Below are positions 51,226-58,442 of a DNA stretch of 64,000 bases, piece by piece; within the stretch, counting starts at the first letter, position 1; the number at the start of each line of letters is the position of its first letter. The notes under the pieces are model-generated. The model was not told where the DNA came from. It ran no database searches and worked only from the letters and a program-made list of their open reading frames with translations. The DNA is taken from the NCBI RefSeq assembly GCF_008801815.1, contig NZ_VZOX01000001.1; one strand, 5' to 3'. This DNA is from Edwardsiella anguillarum (lineage in GTDB: Bacteria > Pseudomonadota > Gammaproteobacteria > Enterobacterales > Enterobacteriaceae). Made by a program: the position numbers and the translations under genes.

Positions 51226-52353
51226 TCAGGCGACGCGGGCGTCAAAGCCCAGCGCCGCCAGCAGCGAGGCGCTGGCGCTATCGTCGCACAGTACCTGCAG
51301 CGATGACCACTCGCGGCGCGCCGGATAGTGTTTACGCAGGCGATCGAATTCGCCCTCCTGCGCGGCGACGCGGCGCAGCGGCGCATCATCACGGCGCACA
51401 TCATACACCAGATGCATCAGACGTTTGAGCATCGCCTGATCGGGCTGACCGTGAACGCGCACGCTGGCGACCGACGGCGGCGGCAGCAGAGAGGCCAGCG
51501 CCACCGACTGCGGCTGCCCCAAGAAGGCGCTAAAAGCCTCAAACACCTGGGTGGTACCACGCGCTTTCCCCTCCAGGCTGTATCCGGCGATGTGTGGCGT
51601 CGCGATATCCACCCGGGCCAACAGCGGCAGCGGCAGCATCGGCTCCGGCTCCCAGACATCCAGCACCACTCGCAGATCCTGCCCCGCCTCCAGCGCCTGC
51701 AGCAGCGCCGCATTGTCGACGACGGCGCCGCGCCCAGCGTTAATCAGGATCCGCCCCGGCGGCAGCCCGCGCAGAAAGTCCGCATCGGCCAGGTGCAGCG
51801 TTCGATAGGGACCGCCCTTGTTCAGCGGCGTGTGGAAGGTAATGATATCCGCCTCGCGCTGCAGATCCGCCAGACTGTGAAAGACCTCGTCGTCACCGCG
51901 ATCGGCGCGCGGCGGATCGCACAGCAGGGTGCGGATCCCCAGCGCGGCGAGGCGGCGCTGCAGCCGGCTGCCCACGTTGCCGACCCCGACGATCCCCACG
52001 GTCTTATCGCGCAGCGCAAAGCCGTCTCGCTCCGCCAGCAGCATCAGGGCAGAAAAGACATACTCCACCACGGCAATGGCGTTACAGCCGGGGGCGGCGG
52101 AAAAGCCGATACCGGCCTGCGCCAGCCAGGCCGTATCCACATGATCGGTGCCGGCGGTGGCGGTGCCGACAAAGCGAACGCGATGCCCCGCCAGCAGGGC
52201 CTGATTGACCGCGGTCACCGAACGCACCATCAGCGCGTCGGCCCCGGCCAGCGCGCTCTCGGGCAGCGGGCGGCCCCGCACGGCCTGGACCTCACCCAGT
52301 CGGCCAAACAGCGCCTCGGCGTACGGCATATTCTCATCAACCACAATTTTCAT
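51226..52353 (-). CDS. pdxB: Erythronate-4-phosphate dehydrogenase
   Basis: PdxB oxidises 4-phosphoerythronate in the pathway to pyridoxal phosphate. The 375-residue protein (E. coli 378) has the D-2-hydroxyacid dehydrogenase layout: N-terminal substrate domain MKIVVDENMPYAEALFGRLG, NAD-binding Rossmann VGIVGVGNVGSRL (about 117-129) and NAGRGAVVDNAALLQAL (about 206-222) with catalytic Arg. A late His follows in ATPHIAGYSLEGKARG (about 252-267). A C-terminal dimerisation domain follows. It lies 108 bp before usg on the minus strand, a probable pdxB-usg-truA-dedA operon. Confidence 0.96.
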   Translation of the reverse strand: MKIVVDENMPYAEALFGRLGEVQAVRGRPLPESALAGADALMVRSVTAVNQALLAGHRVRFVGTATAGTDHVDTAWLAQAGIGFSAAPGCNAIAVVEYVFSALMLLAERDGFALRDKTVGIVGVGNVGSRLQRRLAALGIRTLLCDPPRADRGDDEVFHSLADLQREADIITFHTPLNKGGPYRTLHLADADFLRGLPPGRILINAGRGAVVDNAALLQALEAGQDLRVVLDVWEPEPMLPLPLLARVDIATPHIAGYSLEGKARGTTQVFEAFSAFLGQPQSVALASLLPPPSVASVRVHGQPDQAMLKRLMHLVYDVRRDDAPLRRVAAQEGEFDRLRKHYPARREWSSLQVLCDDSASASLLAALGFDARVA

Positions 52354-52458
52354 CTGTTCTCCCCTGCGGCATAGGCAATCGGTTCAGGACGAATTATTCT
52401 GCCACCAAATGGACGTGATACCTAACCACAGCCGCAGCGCAACCTTGGGGACAGCGGC

Positions 52459-52486
52459 AAAAAACAGGCGCCCGGCAGCGGGCGCC
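52459..52486 (-). terminator. Rho-independent terminator of the scs operon
   Basis: GGCGCCCG and CGGGCGCC form an 8-bp stem with a GCAG loop; on the minus strand TGTTTTTTG follows. It is 5 bp after the scsD stop codon. Confidence 0.92.
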
Positions 52487-52491
52487 CTCGT

Positions 52492-52995
52492 CTAGCCAAA
52501 CCAGCGCGGCCAATGTAATCGCAGCCACAGGCCAGGATAACTGCTCCAGCCCGTGGTGACGCCAGTGACGCGCCCCCGGTAGAGGATAATAAATGTTGGC
52601 GTAACGCCTATCTGCCAGGAGGCGGCCAGCGCCCCCTTCGCGTCATTCACCACCGGGAAGCGCAGGCCACGCCGAGCCAGCGCCTGCGTCAGGCTGGCAT
52701 CGTCGCCGGAGCGCAGCGCCACCGTCACCACATTCTCCCCCCGCGAGGCCAGGCCGTCGACCGTGGGGCTGGTCACACGGCAAATGCTGCACCAACTGGC
52801 CCAGACGTAAATCAATAGCGGCCGCTCCGCGCTCAGCGCCGTCAGAGAGAGCGGGCGCCCCTCCAGGGTGTGGAGGGTCTCCGGCAGATTCGGGGGCAGG
52901 CGGGGCTGCCGCAGATAATCCATTACCCCGGCAGAGACAGCCAGCAGTACCGCCAGCCATAATACCTGACGTAGCGCACGACGCAGGCGGCTCAT
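52492..52995 (-). CDS. scsD: Membrane-anchored thioredoxin-like protein ScsD
   Basis: ScsD is a TlpA/DsbE-like thiol reductase of the suppressor-of-copper-sensitivity system. The 167-residue protein has one N-terminal TM anchor (about residues 9-25) and a periplasmic thioredoxin domain with the active site WCSIC (Cys69 and Cys72) in YVWASWCSICRVTSPTV. The cis-Pro loop IGVTPTFIILYRG lies at about 139-151. Its start overlaps the scsC stop by 4 bp. The Salmonella Scs proteins confer copper and peroxide tolerance; the specific role here is inferred from homology and operon. Confidence 0.92.
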   Translation of the reverse strand: MSRLRRALRQVLWLAVLLAVSAGVMDYLRQPRLPPNLPETLHTLEGRPLSLTALSAERPLLIYVWASWCSICRVTSPTVDGLASRGENVVTVALRSGDDASLTQALARRGLRFPVVNDAKGALAASWQIGVTPTFIILYRGRVTGVTTGWSSYPGLWLRLHWPRWFG

Positions 52996-53600
52996 GGCTG
53001 CTGTGCCAGCGCGGCCTGAACCGCCTGCTCCAGCTGCTCATACTCCAGCGCACCGGGGATCAGCTGATTCCCGATAATCATCGTAGGGGTGCCCTCAACC
53101 CCCAATGCCTGCGCCAGCATCAGCGTGTCGCGCAGCTCCTGAATACTCCCCGGCCCGTCCGGCTGTAGCGACCCGTTACCGCTCCGCTGCAATGCCTCCT
53201 GCAGGGAGCCCGCCGAATGGTAACCCCGCTTGGACATCAGCGTTCGGTGCAGCGCCAAAAAGCGTTCGGGCTGTTGGCGCCATAGCGTCAACGCCAGCTG
53301 CGCGGCGCGGTGTGCGCTCTCGCCTTTGAACGGCAGAATTTTAATCGCCACCGCCACCTGGGGGTAGCGGCTGACTATCTGCTCCAGCAACGGGTCTAGG
53401 CGTTTACAGTAAGGGCAGTTGTAATCCGTAAACACCACCAGCGTCAGCTTGGCATCCGCCGCTCCCAGGCGCGGCGTTGCCGGGTTATGGAACAGCAGAT
53501 CCTGTCCCTGTGACGCCGACGGGGCGCGTATTGACGCCAGCGTCGCCAGCAGGAGCACGGCCACGACGGTAAAATAGCGGACACTCTTGATCATTGTCAT
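52992..53600 (-). CDS. scsC: Periplasmic DsbA-fold thiol protein ScsC
   Basis: ScsC is a soluble periplasmic thiol-disulfide protein with a DsbA-like fold, kept reduced by ScsB. The 202-residue precursor has a signal peptide (about residues 1-30, ending ...RAPSASQ) and a thioredoxin-fold domain with the CPYC active site (Cys62, Cys65) in VVFTDYNCPYCKRLDPLL. The GVEGTPTMIIGNQLIPGA loop near 170-187 includes the cis-Pro. AAGGAG lies about 6 nt before the ATG. It lies 3 bp after scsB. ScsC protects against copper in Salmonella and can act as a disulfide isomerase in Proteus. Confidence 0.93.
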   Translation of the reverse strand: MTMIKSVRYFTVVAVLLLATLASIRAPSASQGQDLLFHNPATPRLGAADAKLTLVVFTDYNCPYCKRLDPLLEQIVSRYPQVAVAIKILPFKGESAHRAAQLALTLWRQQPERFLALHRTLMSKRGYHSAGSLQEALQRSGNGSLQPDGPGSIQELRDTLMLAQALGVEGTPTMIIGNQLIPGALEYEQLEQAVQAALAQQP

Positions 53601-53603
53601 CGG

Positions 53604-55610
53604 TTACTCCTTGGCCGCCGCCAGCTGATCCAGCAGCGACTGGCGATCGAGTAGAGGGGAAAGCGTGATGCCCTGCGGCAGCGCCGGACCATAGATTTGA
53701 TTAAAGGGAATGGCCACGGCGCCGCGCTGGCGCATAAACGCCTCCAGCGATGCCGAGGGCAATGTCCAGTCCCCGCGCAGCGCGACCACATCGTCAGCAC
53801 GCAGGGCCCGCTGGACATCATCTCGCAGTAATACATTGATTTTATTTGCTTTACAGGTCACACACCAATCGGCCGTCACATCGACAAAGACCCGCTTACG
53901 CTGCGCCAGCGCCTGCCTCAATGCCGGCTCGCTAAGGGGTTGCCAGACCACGCTATCCTGCAGCGGCGTCAGCGCACTGCCCCAATACATCACGCCGGGA
54001 ACCCAGACCAGCATGGCCCCGGCCGCCAGTGCGGCGATAAATCCCCGCCGGCCATAGCGCCACAGGGCCAGCCCGAGCAATGAAAGCGCCACCAGCGCCA
54101 TCAGCCAGGTTACGCGGGGCCAGCCGATGTGCACCGCGAGCAGCGACAGCAGCCACAGCGCAGACGCCAGCATGAGCAGGCCCAGGAACAGACGCAGGTG
54201 TAACATCCAGCGCCCGGGGCGGGGAAGACGCCGCGCGACGCCCGGCCACATGGCGACGGCCAGCCAGGGCACGCTCATTCCGACCCCCAACGCCAAAAAG
54301 ACCAGCCACAGCTGGGCCAGCGGGGCCGCCAGAGCAAAGGCCAGCGCCGTTCCCATAAACGGCGCAGAGCACGGCGTCGCCAACAGGGTCGCCAGTATGC
54401 CTTGCCAGAAATGGCCGACGGAGCGCCCCGCCAGGCGGGTCATCAGCGGGCTGGAGAGCGTAATGGTGAAAAAGCCGAAGAGATTGGCGGCAAACAGCAG
54501 GGTGACCAGCATCATCAGCGCGAGAAACCAGGGGCTTTGAAACTGAATTCCCCAGCCGACGGCCTGCTGGCTCAAGCGTAGCCCGCTCATCAACGCCGCC
54601 AATAGCGCAAAAGCGCTGATTATCCCTGCGGCGGACAGCAGAAACTGGCGGCGCAGCCCCCGAACATCGGCGGCCGGGACATGCAATACGCTCCCCAGTT
54701 TCATCGCCAATACCGGCAGTACGCAGGGCATCAGATTCAGGATGAGCCCCCCGGCCAACGCCAGCGCCAGTGCACCGAACAGCGTTAGCGTGGACTCCCC
54801 GCGGGGCGGAGCCACGCTGCCAGTGATCGGCGTCACCGACAGCTGACGCGCAACGCCATCATCGCTGAGCAGCAGGTTCAGCGGCGTACCGCGCAAGTCA
54901 GGAGCCTTCCCCTGCCAGCCATCGCTCACCGCAACCCGGGCATACAGCCAGTCCCCCTCCTGCCACAGGCGCGGCGCGGCAAAGTCGGCCCCCTCCGGCG
55001 CATCCACGAACAGCGCTGGTAAACGCCAGCCGCCGGGTCGCGCGGCGCGCAGGGTCAATTCCCCCGGCACATAGGCCGCCGCCACCTGAGTGACGACCCC
55101 GCTAGTCAGCGGTAGCGCGCCCTCTGCCCGCGCCAGCGTATGGCGAAAATCCACCGGCGGCGCGGCCGCCAAATCCAGATCGAAGGCGTAATCACTCAGC
55201 ACGCACACCGTACTGCAGACCGGCAGCGTCAGTACCCCCTGTAAGCGCGGGGCGTTCGTACGTAAGCGGATAGGGAAGATAACATTCTGCAGGTAGCCCT
55301 GCGCCGAGAGGCCGGCAACGTCAAAACGCTGCGGAACCGGCCAGCGCCAGTCCACCCCGTCCAGCGCAGTGCGCCAGCGGATCTCCGGCGCGACGCCCCC
55401 CTCGCCCGGGGAGCGCCAGTAGGTTTTCCAGCCCGGCGCCAGCGCCACCTGCACCACCAGATCCACGCGATCCGATGCCTGACGCGCGGCGCTGAAGCGA
55501 ACCTGTGCATGGCCGTTGCCATCACCGCTCAGCCAGCCGCTGTCGGCCGCCCATACGCCGGGCAGCCAGAGGCACAGGCAGAACGCCAGCGCCCGAAAAA
55601 TAAAAGCCAT
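53604..55610 (-). CDS. scsB: DsbD-like membrane thiol reductase ScsB
   Basis: ScsB carries electrons from cytoplasmic thioredoxin across the inner membrane to ScsC and ScsD. The 668-residue protein has a signal peptide (about 1-21), an N-terminal periplasmic immunoglobulin-like DsbD-alpha domain (about 30-260), eight hydrophobic helices (about 290-550) with conserved LNLMPCVLPVLAMKLG (about 294-309) and TPCSAPFMGTALAFALA (about 415-431), and a C-terminal periplasmic thioredoxin domain with DWCVTCK (Cys583, Cys586). GGAG precedes the ATG by 7 nt. The two central TM cysteines in PC motifs fit the DsbD-type electron path. Confidence 0.94.
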   Translation of the reverse strand: MAFIFRALAFCLCLWLPGVWAADSGWLSGDGNGHAQVRFSAARQASDRVDLVVQVALAPGWKTYWRSPGEGGVAPEIRWRTALDGVDWRWPVPQRFDVAGLSAQGYLQNVIFPIRLRTNAPRLQGVLTLPVCSTVCVLSDYAFDLDLAAAPPVDFRHTLARAEGALPLTSGVVTQVAAAYVPGELTLRAARPGGWRLPALFVDAPEGADFAAPRLWQEGDWLYARVAVSDGWQGKAPDLRGTPLNLLLSDDGVARQLSVTPITGSVAPPRGESTLTLFGALALALAGGLILNLMPCVLPVLAMKLGSVLHVPAADVRGLRRQFLLSAAGIISAFALLAALMSGLRLSQQAVGWGIQFQSPWFLALMMLVTLLFAANLFGFFTITLSSPLMTRLAGRSVGHFWQGILATLLATPCSAPFMGTALAFALAAPLAQLWLVFLALGVGMSVPWLAVAMWPGVARRLPRPGRWMLHLRLFLGLLMLASALWLLSLLAVHIGWPRVTWLMALVALSLLGLALWRYGRRGFIAALAAGAMLVWVPGVMYWGSALTPLQDSVVWQPLSEPALRQALAQRKRVFVDVTADWCVTCKANKINVLLRDDVQRALRADDVVALRGDWTLPSASLEAFMRQRGAVAIPFNQIYGPALPQGITLSPLLDRQSLLDQLAAAKE

Positions 55611-55662
55611 CGTTTTTCTCCATAAATAAGCCTAGACCAGGACCCAACAAACCGGTCTGGCG

Positions 55663-56022
55663 TTATTCGTGGAAGATACACAGGCGTAAGTGTAAACGCC
55701 GCTGAGGCGGGGAGAGCGCCGGGGGCGGCGCGGTAAAAAAACGGGCGGGCGGGCATAGCGGGCAAAGCAGCAGCGCCAGGAAAGCCCACGGAACAGCCCC
55801 CAGGTGCTCCAGCGGCGGCGCGGACAGCAGCATTTTGGCCCGCAGGGCACAGTGCGCGGACGGGGCGTCGTTATCCTCCGCTCCGGGCGCAGCCATGCTC
55901 TGGGCCGAGAGCGACGGCGGGGCGCCCAGCGGCTGTAGCCCGGCTATCCGCTGGGCGGTACACACCGCCACCAGCAGGCACACCAGCGCTAAAAAAAACT
56001 TTGCCGCCCGACTATGCTGCAC
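55663..56022 (-). CDS. scsA: ScsA-like small membrane protein
   Basis: The first gene of the scs operon encodes a protein of about 119 residues, like ScsA of Salmonella (120). An N-terminal hydrophobic helix (FFLALVCLLVAVCTAQ, about residues 9-24) is followed by a periplasmic stretch and a second hydrophobic segment (VPWAFLALLLCPLCPPA, about 76-92) with a CPLC pair. Several other cysteines occur (for example in APSAHCALRAK). Its role is unknown; family context suggests metal or copper binding. A GTG start at 56022 is chosen because AAGGGAG lies 8 nt upstream; a GTG at 56043 is possible but lacks an RBS. It lies 52 bp before scsB. Confidence 0.72.
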   Translation of the reverse strand: MQHSRAAKFFLALVCLLVAVCTAQRIAGLQPLGAPPSLSAQSMAAPGAEDNDAPSAHCALRAKMLLSAPPLEHLGAVPWAFLALLLCPLCPPARFFTAPPPALSPPQRRLHLRLCIFHE

Positions 56023-56251
56023 GCGATCCGCTCCCTTTGTCACCCACGGTTATCTTACCGTTCCGGCGCTATTTCACAATCATCATCCCGGGCAGCCGCC
56101 GGGGGATAGCACGGATTGTCATCCGCAGCCAAAAGGGGCATGGTATTGACCTTTCCCGGTAAGGACGACGGGGACACCCCGCTGCCGCCCTACCGACCAT
56201 CTATCTTGGTTATGCACCGCTCCCGCATTCAGCAACAGGACTCAGCCCGGC

Positions 56252-56611
56252 ATGTTACCTCTCTCCAGCGCCGTTTGGCGGCGATTGCAACGCTCCCCTT
56301 TCCGGCGCCGTTTTCAGCTCAGCGACGCCGAGTGGCACTACCTGCAAACGAAGGGATGGCCGCAGGTTCTAAACCATGCCCGGGACTTTATCGATACGCG
56401 GCTGGCCCCGGCCCGCATCTCCTACGATGGCAGGCAGACGCCCATGCGCGGACACCCGGTCTTTGTGGCGCAGCACGCCACCGCCACCTGCTGCCGCAGC
56501 TGCCTGGAAAAATGGCACCATATTCCGCGCGGCCGCGCGCTGAGCGGCGGAGAAAAGCTGTACATTCTGGCGCTGCTGGCCCACTGGCTGGCGGCGCAAA
56601 CGCCGCGCTGA
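56252..56611 (+). CDS. DUF4186 family protein
   Basis: The 119-residue basic protein contains the DUF4186 signature: FQLSDAEWHYLQTKGW (21-36), the DGRQTPMRGHPVFVAQHATATCC run (about 59-81, listed here as pieces) and CLEKWHHIPRGR (about 84-95). The region ATCCRSC (Cys80, 81 and 84) and nearby His68, 75, 89 and 90 look like a metal-binding site, and this pattern is highly conserved in the family, whose function is unknown. No signal peptide. It is divergent from scsA and upstream of asr, so it could belong to the same stress context; a longer overlapping frame in another phase is rejected. Confidence 0.82.
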   Translation: MLPLSSAVWRRLQRSPFRRRFQLSDAEWHYLQTKGWPQVLNHARDFIDTRLAPARISYDGRQTPMRGHPVFVAQHATATCCRSCLEKWHHIPRGRALSGGEKLYILALLAHWLAAQTPR

Positions 56612-56641
56612 GCGCGGACAGAAGGCGGTTCACCGCCGTTG

Positions 56642-56655
56642 TACATACGGTTACT
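56642..56655 (+). promoter_or_regulatory. RstA-box-like site upstream of asr
   Basis: TACATACGGTTACT matches the RstA box TACATNTNGTTACA at 10 of 12 specified bases. In E. coli the acid-induced RstB/RstA system activates asr through such a box. It lies 105 bp before the asr start codon, and a hairpin ending the previous gene (GGCGG/CCGCC at 56624-56637) sits just before it. Confidence 0.6.
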
Positions 56656-56759
56656 TACCGACACCAAACACACACGGACAATCGTCGCGCCGCTGCCTAA
56701 CATATCCTCAACGGCTCCAGTGGGGGCTTACCAAACGGCAAATTTTGAGGACAGGAAAA

Positions 56760-57308
56760 ATGAATAAAGTATTAGCTCTGGTTGTCGCTGCTGCGATGGG
56801 TCTCTCTTCCGCCGCATTTGCCGCCGAACAGACCGCGGCGCCTGCCGCAGCCCCAGCAGCCCACAGCGCCGCCCCGGCGGCCAAAGAGGCGGGCGCCGTA
56901 AAACATCACGGCACCAAAAAGCACCATAAAAAAGCCACGACCGAGCAGAAAGCCCAGTCAGCGAAAAAAGCACACCACAAGAAAGCGGCCGTAGAGCAGA
57001 AGGCACAGGCCGCCAAGAAGGTTCATCACAAGAAAGCGGCCGTCGAGCAGAAGGCGCAGGCCGCCAAGAAGGTTCACCACAAGAAAGCGGCCGTAGAGCA
57101 GAAGGCGCAGGCCGCCAAGAAGGTTCACCACAAGAAAGCGGCCGTAGAGCAGAAGGCGCAGGCCGCCAAGAAGGTTCACCACAAGAAAGCGGCCGTCGAG
57201 CAGAAGGCGCAGGCCGCCAAGAAGGTTCACCACAAGAAAGCGGCCGTAGCGCAGAAAGCGCAGGCCGCCAAGAAGACCCATCACAAAAAAGCGGCGCCGA
57301 AAGCCTAA
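56760..57308 (+). CDS. asr: Acid shock protein Asr, repeat-expanded
   Basis: Asr is a basic, intrinsically disordered periplasmic protein induced by acid; it acts as a chaperone-like protectant. The 182-residue precursor has a signal peptide (residues 1-22, ending SSAAFAAEQ), an Ala/Pro-rich segment, a HHGTKKHHKK start and then six consecutive 17-residue units of the type KK-V-HH-KKAAVEQKAQAA (positions 69-170), plus a degenerate unit before and a partial one after. The protein is rich in Lys, His and Ala, and almost twice the size of E. coli Asr (102). AGGACAGG precedes the ATG. An RstA-like box lies upstream and a terminator follows. Confidence 0.93.
   Translation: MNKVLALVVAAAMGLSSAAFAAEQTAAPAAAPAAHSAAPAAKEAGAVKHHGTKKHHKKATTEQKAQSAKKAHHKKAAVEQKAQAAKKVHHKKAAVEQKAQAAKKVHHKKAAVEQKAQAAKKVHHKKAAVEQKAQAAKKVHHKKAAVEQKAQAAKKVHHKKAAVAQKAQAAKKTHHKKAAPKA
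56964..57269 (+). repeat. Six 51-bp tandem repeats within asr
   Basis: Six contiguous 51-bp units encode KK(A/V)HHKKAAVEQKAQAA; the second to fifth are nearly identical at the DNA level, differing mainly in a synonymous GTA/GTC codon, while the sixth has VAQ for VEQ. Repeat number is therefore likely to vary between strains by in-frame recombination. Confidence 0.95.
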
Positions 57309-57330
57309 GCCCACCGCGTAAAGACAGCCC

Positions 57331-57366
57331 AGACGCTCCGGCCTCACCGCCGGGGCGTCTTTGTCA
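57331..57366 (+). terminator. Terminator of asr
   Basis: AGACGCTCCGG and CCGGGGCGTCT form a stem (one mismatch) followed by TTTGTC, 22 bp after the asr stop. Confidence 0.75.
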
Positions 57367-57379
57367 TCGGTGCGGCAAA

Positions 57380-58126
57380 CTAGCGACGCAGGCGACAGAC
57401 GAACGCCGTCACGTCAAAGTTCACCCGCACATCGCGCTCTCCCCCCGCCGACAGCAGCGCCATCAGTCGCTTAGCGTACTCCGGCCCGCCCCGCTCCTCC
57501 ATATAGCGGGTGACATAGCTGGTCGACAGGAAAAAGGTCGCCAGCTGCGCCACGCTCAGGGTCAGAATATTGGGAAACAGATGGCGCTGACTGTGCTGTA
57601 GCTGCGGCTGGATCTGCATCAGCTCCAGCGTATCGTCATAGTCCACCAGACGCCGATCGCGAAACGGCGCCCAGCGCGTCGCCAGCTCATACTCCACCAC
57701 GTCGCGCAGCGGACCGTACACCAGCGGAAACTCGTAGCGGTAGGCGCAGAAGACCCCGCCCGGCAGCAGCAGCTGCGGCATCCGCGAGAGCATCAGCGGA
57801 CGATCCATCCAGTAAAACGCCGTGGCGCAGGTCAACAGATCGACCGGCTGCGGCGGGACATAGCGCTCGGCGGACTCGACGCTAAAATTGAGCTGGGGGT
57901 AGTTCTCCCGCGCCTGGGCGACCAGCGTCTCATCGCGATCGCAGCCGATAACCTGAGAGAAATAGGTCTGCAGGCGGGCGGTCGAGAAACCGCTGCCACA
58001 GCCCAGATCCAGCGCCCGATCGTGGTGGGTGCACTGGCGGGCCAAAAACTGATACAGCGACTCCGGATAACGGATCAGCGCCCGGATTTGTTGATAGGCA
58101 ATAGCGTAATGGTTGAGCTGTCCCAT
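57380..58126 (-). CDS. Class I SAM-dependent methyltransferase
   Basis: The 248-residue soluble protein has the class I methyltransferase fold: motif I DLGCGSGFSTARL (about residues 41-53), the acidic loop at GCDRDETLVAQARENYPQL (about 62-80) for the SAM ribose, and a LLTCATAFYWMD post-I/II region (about 99-110). It resembles methyltransferases of the Methyltransf_11/trans-aconitate group, but I cannot name the substrate. I use the ATG at 58126 with AAAGGA 6-7 nt upstream; the longer frame starts without RBS. There is no counterpart between asr/scs and fabB in E. coli. Confidence 0.8.
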   Translation of the reverse strand: MGQLNHYAIAYQQIRALIRYPESLYQFLARQCTHHDRALDLGCGSGFSTARLQTYFSQVIGCDRDETLVAQARENYPQLNFSVESAERYVPPQPVDLLTCATAFYWMDRPLMLSRMPQLLLPGGVFCAYRYEFPLVYGPLRDVVEYELATRWAPFRDRRLVDYDDTLELMQIQPQLQHSQRHLFPNILTLSVAQLATFFLSTSYVTRYMEERGGPEYAKRLMALLSAGGERDVRVNFDVTAFVCRLRR

Positions 58127-58311
58127 AGTTTTTCCTTTGGGTGATGACGCCGGCGTCATCGCGCCGTGGTTATGAGTGTACCTATCCCGACGCCGGATAC
58201 CAGGCATAAAAAACGCGGTTTGGCGCACAAAATGACATAAACAGCTAAACCGTATTTTCCCCTCGGGATCAATCCCTCACCGTGTGGCTAGCCATAAAAA
58301 GAGAGACAAAC

Positions 58312-58346
58312 GCAGAAGCAGAAGCAGAAGCAGAAGCAGAAGCAGA
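58312..58346. repeat. Hexanucleotide GCAGAA repeat
   Basis: Five perfect copies of GCAGAA (58312-58341) plus a partial sixth ending AGAG. It sits in the gap between fabB and the methyltransferase, about 190-220 bp upstream of the methyltransferase start codon. A copy-number change would alter promoter spacing rather than a reading frame. Confidence 0.9.
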
Positions 58347-58352
58347 GGAGTT

Positions 58353-58394
58353 GAAAAGAAAACCCCCTTGCCGACAACGCGGCCGACAAGGGGG
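58353..58394 (-). terminator. Rho-independent terminator of fabB
   Basis: CCCCCTTG and CAAGGGGG form an 8-bp perfect stem; on the minus strand TTTTCTTTTC follows. It starts 49 bp after the fabB stop codon. Confidence 0.9.
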
Positions 58395-58442
58395 AGACAT
58401 CATTACGCTACCCGCCATCGCGGGTAGGATTGGCCGATACGC

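Larger units (their letters stand above)
58127..58442. other. Gap between the methyltransferase and fabB
   Basis: 316 bp holding the promoter of the methyltransferase, a hexanucleotide repeat (58312-58346) and the fabB terminator (58353-58394). The plus-strand ORF crossing it runs into antisense fabB and is not a gene. Confidence 0.5.

Noticed and set aside
56116..56700. Longer plus-strand frame overlapping the DUF4186 gene
   Set aside because: Different phase; lacks any family motif, whereas the 119-residue frame has the full DUF4186 signature.
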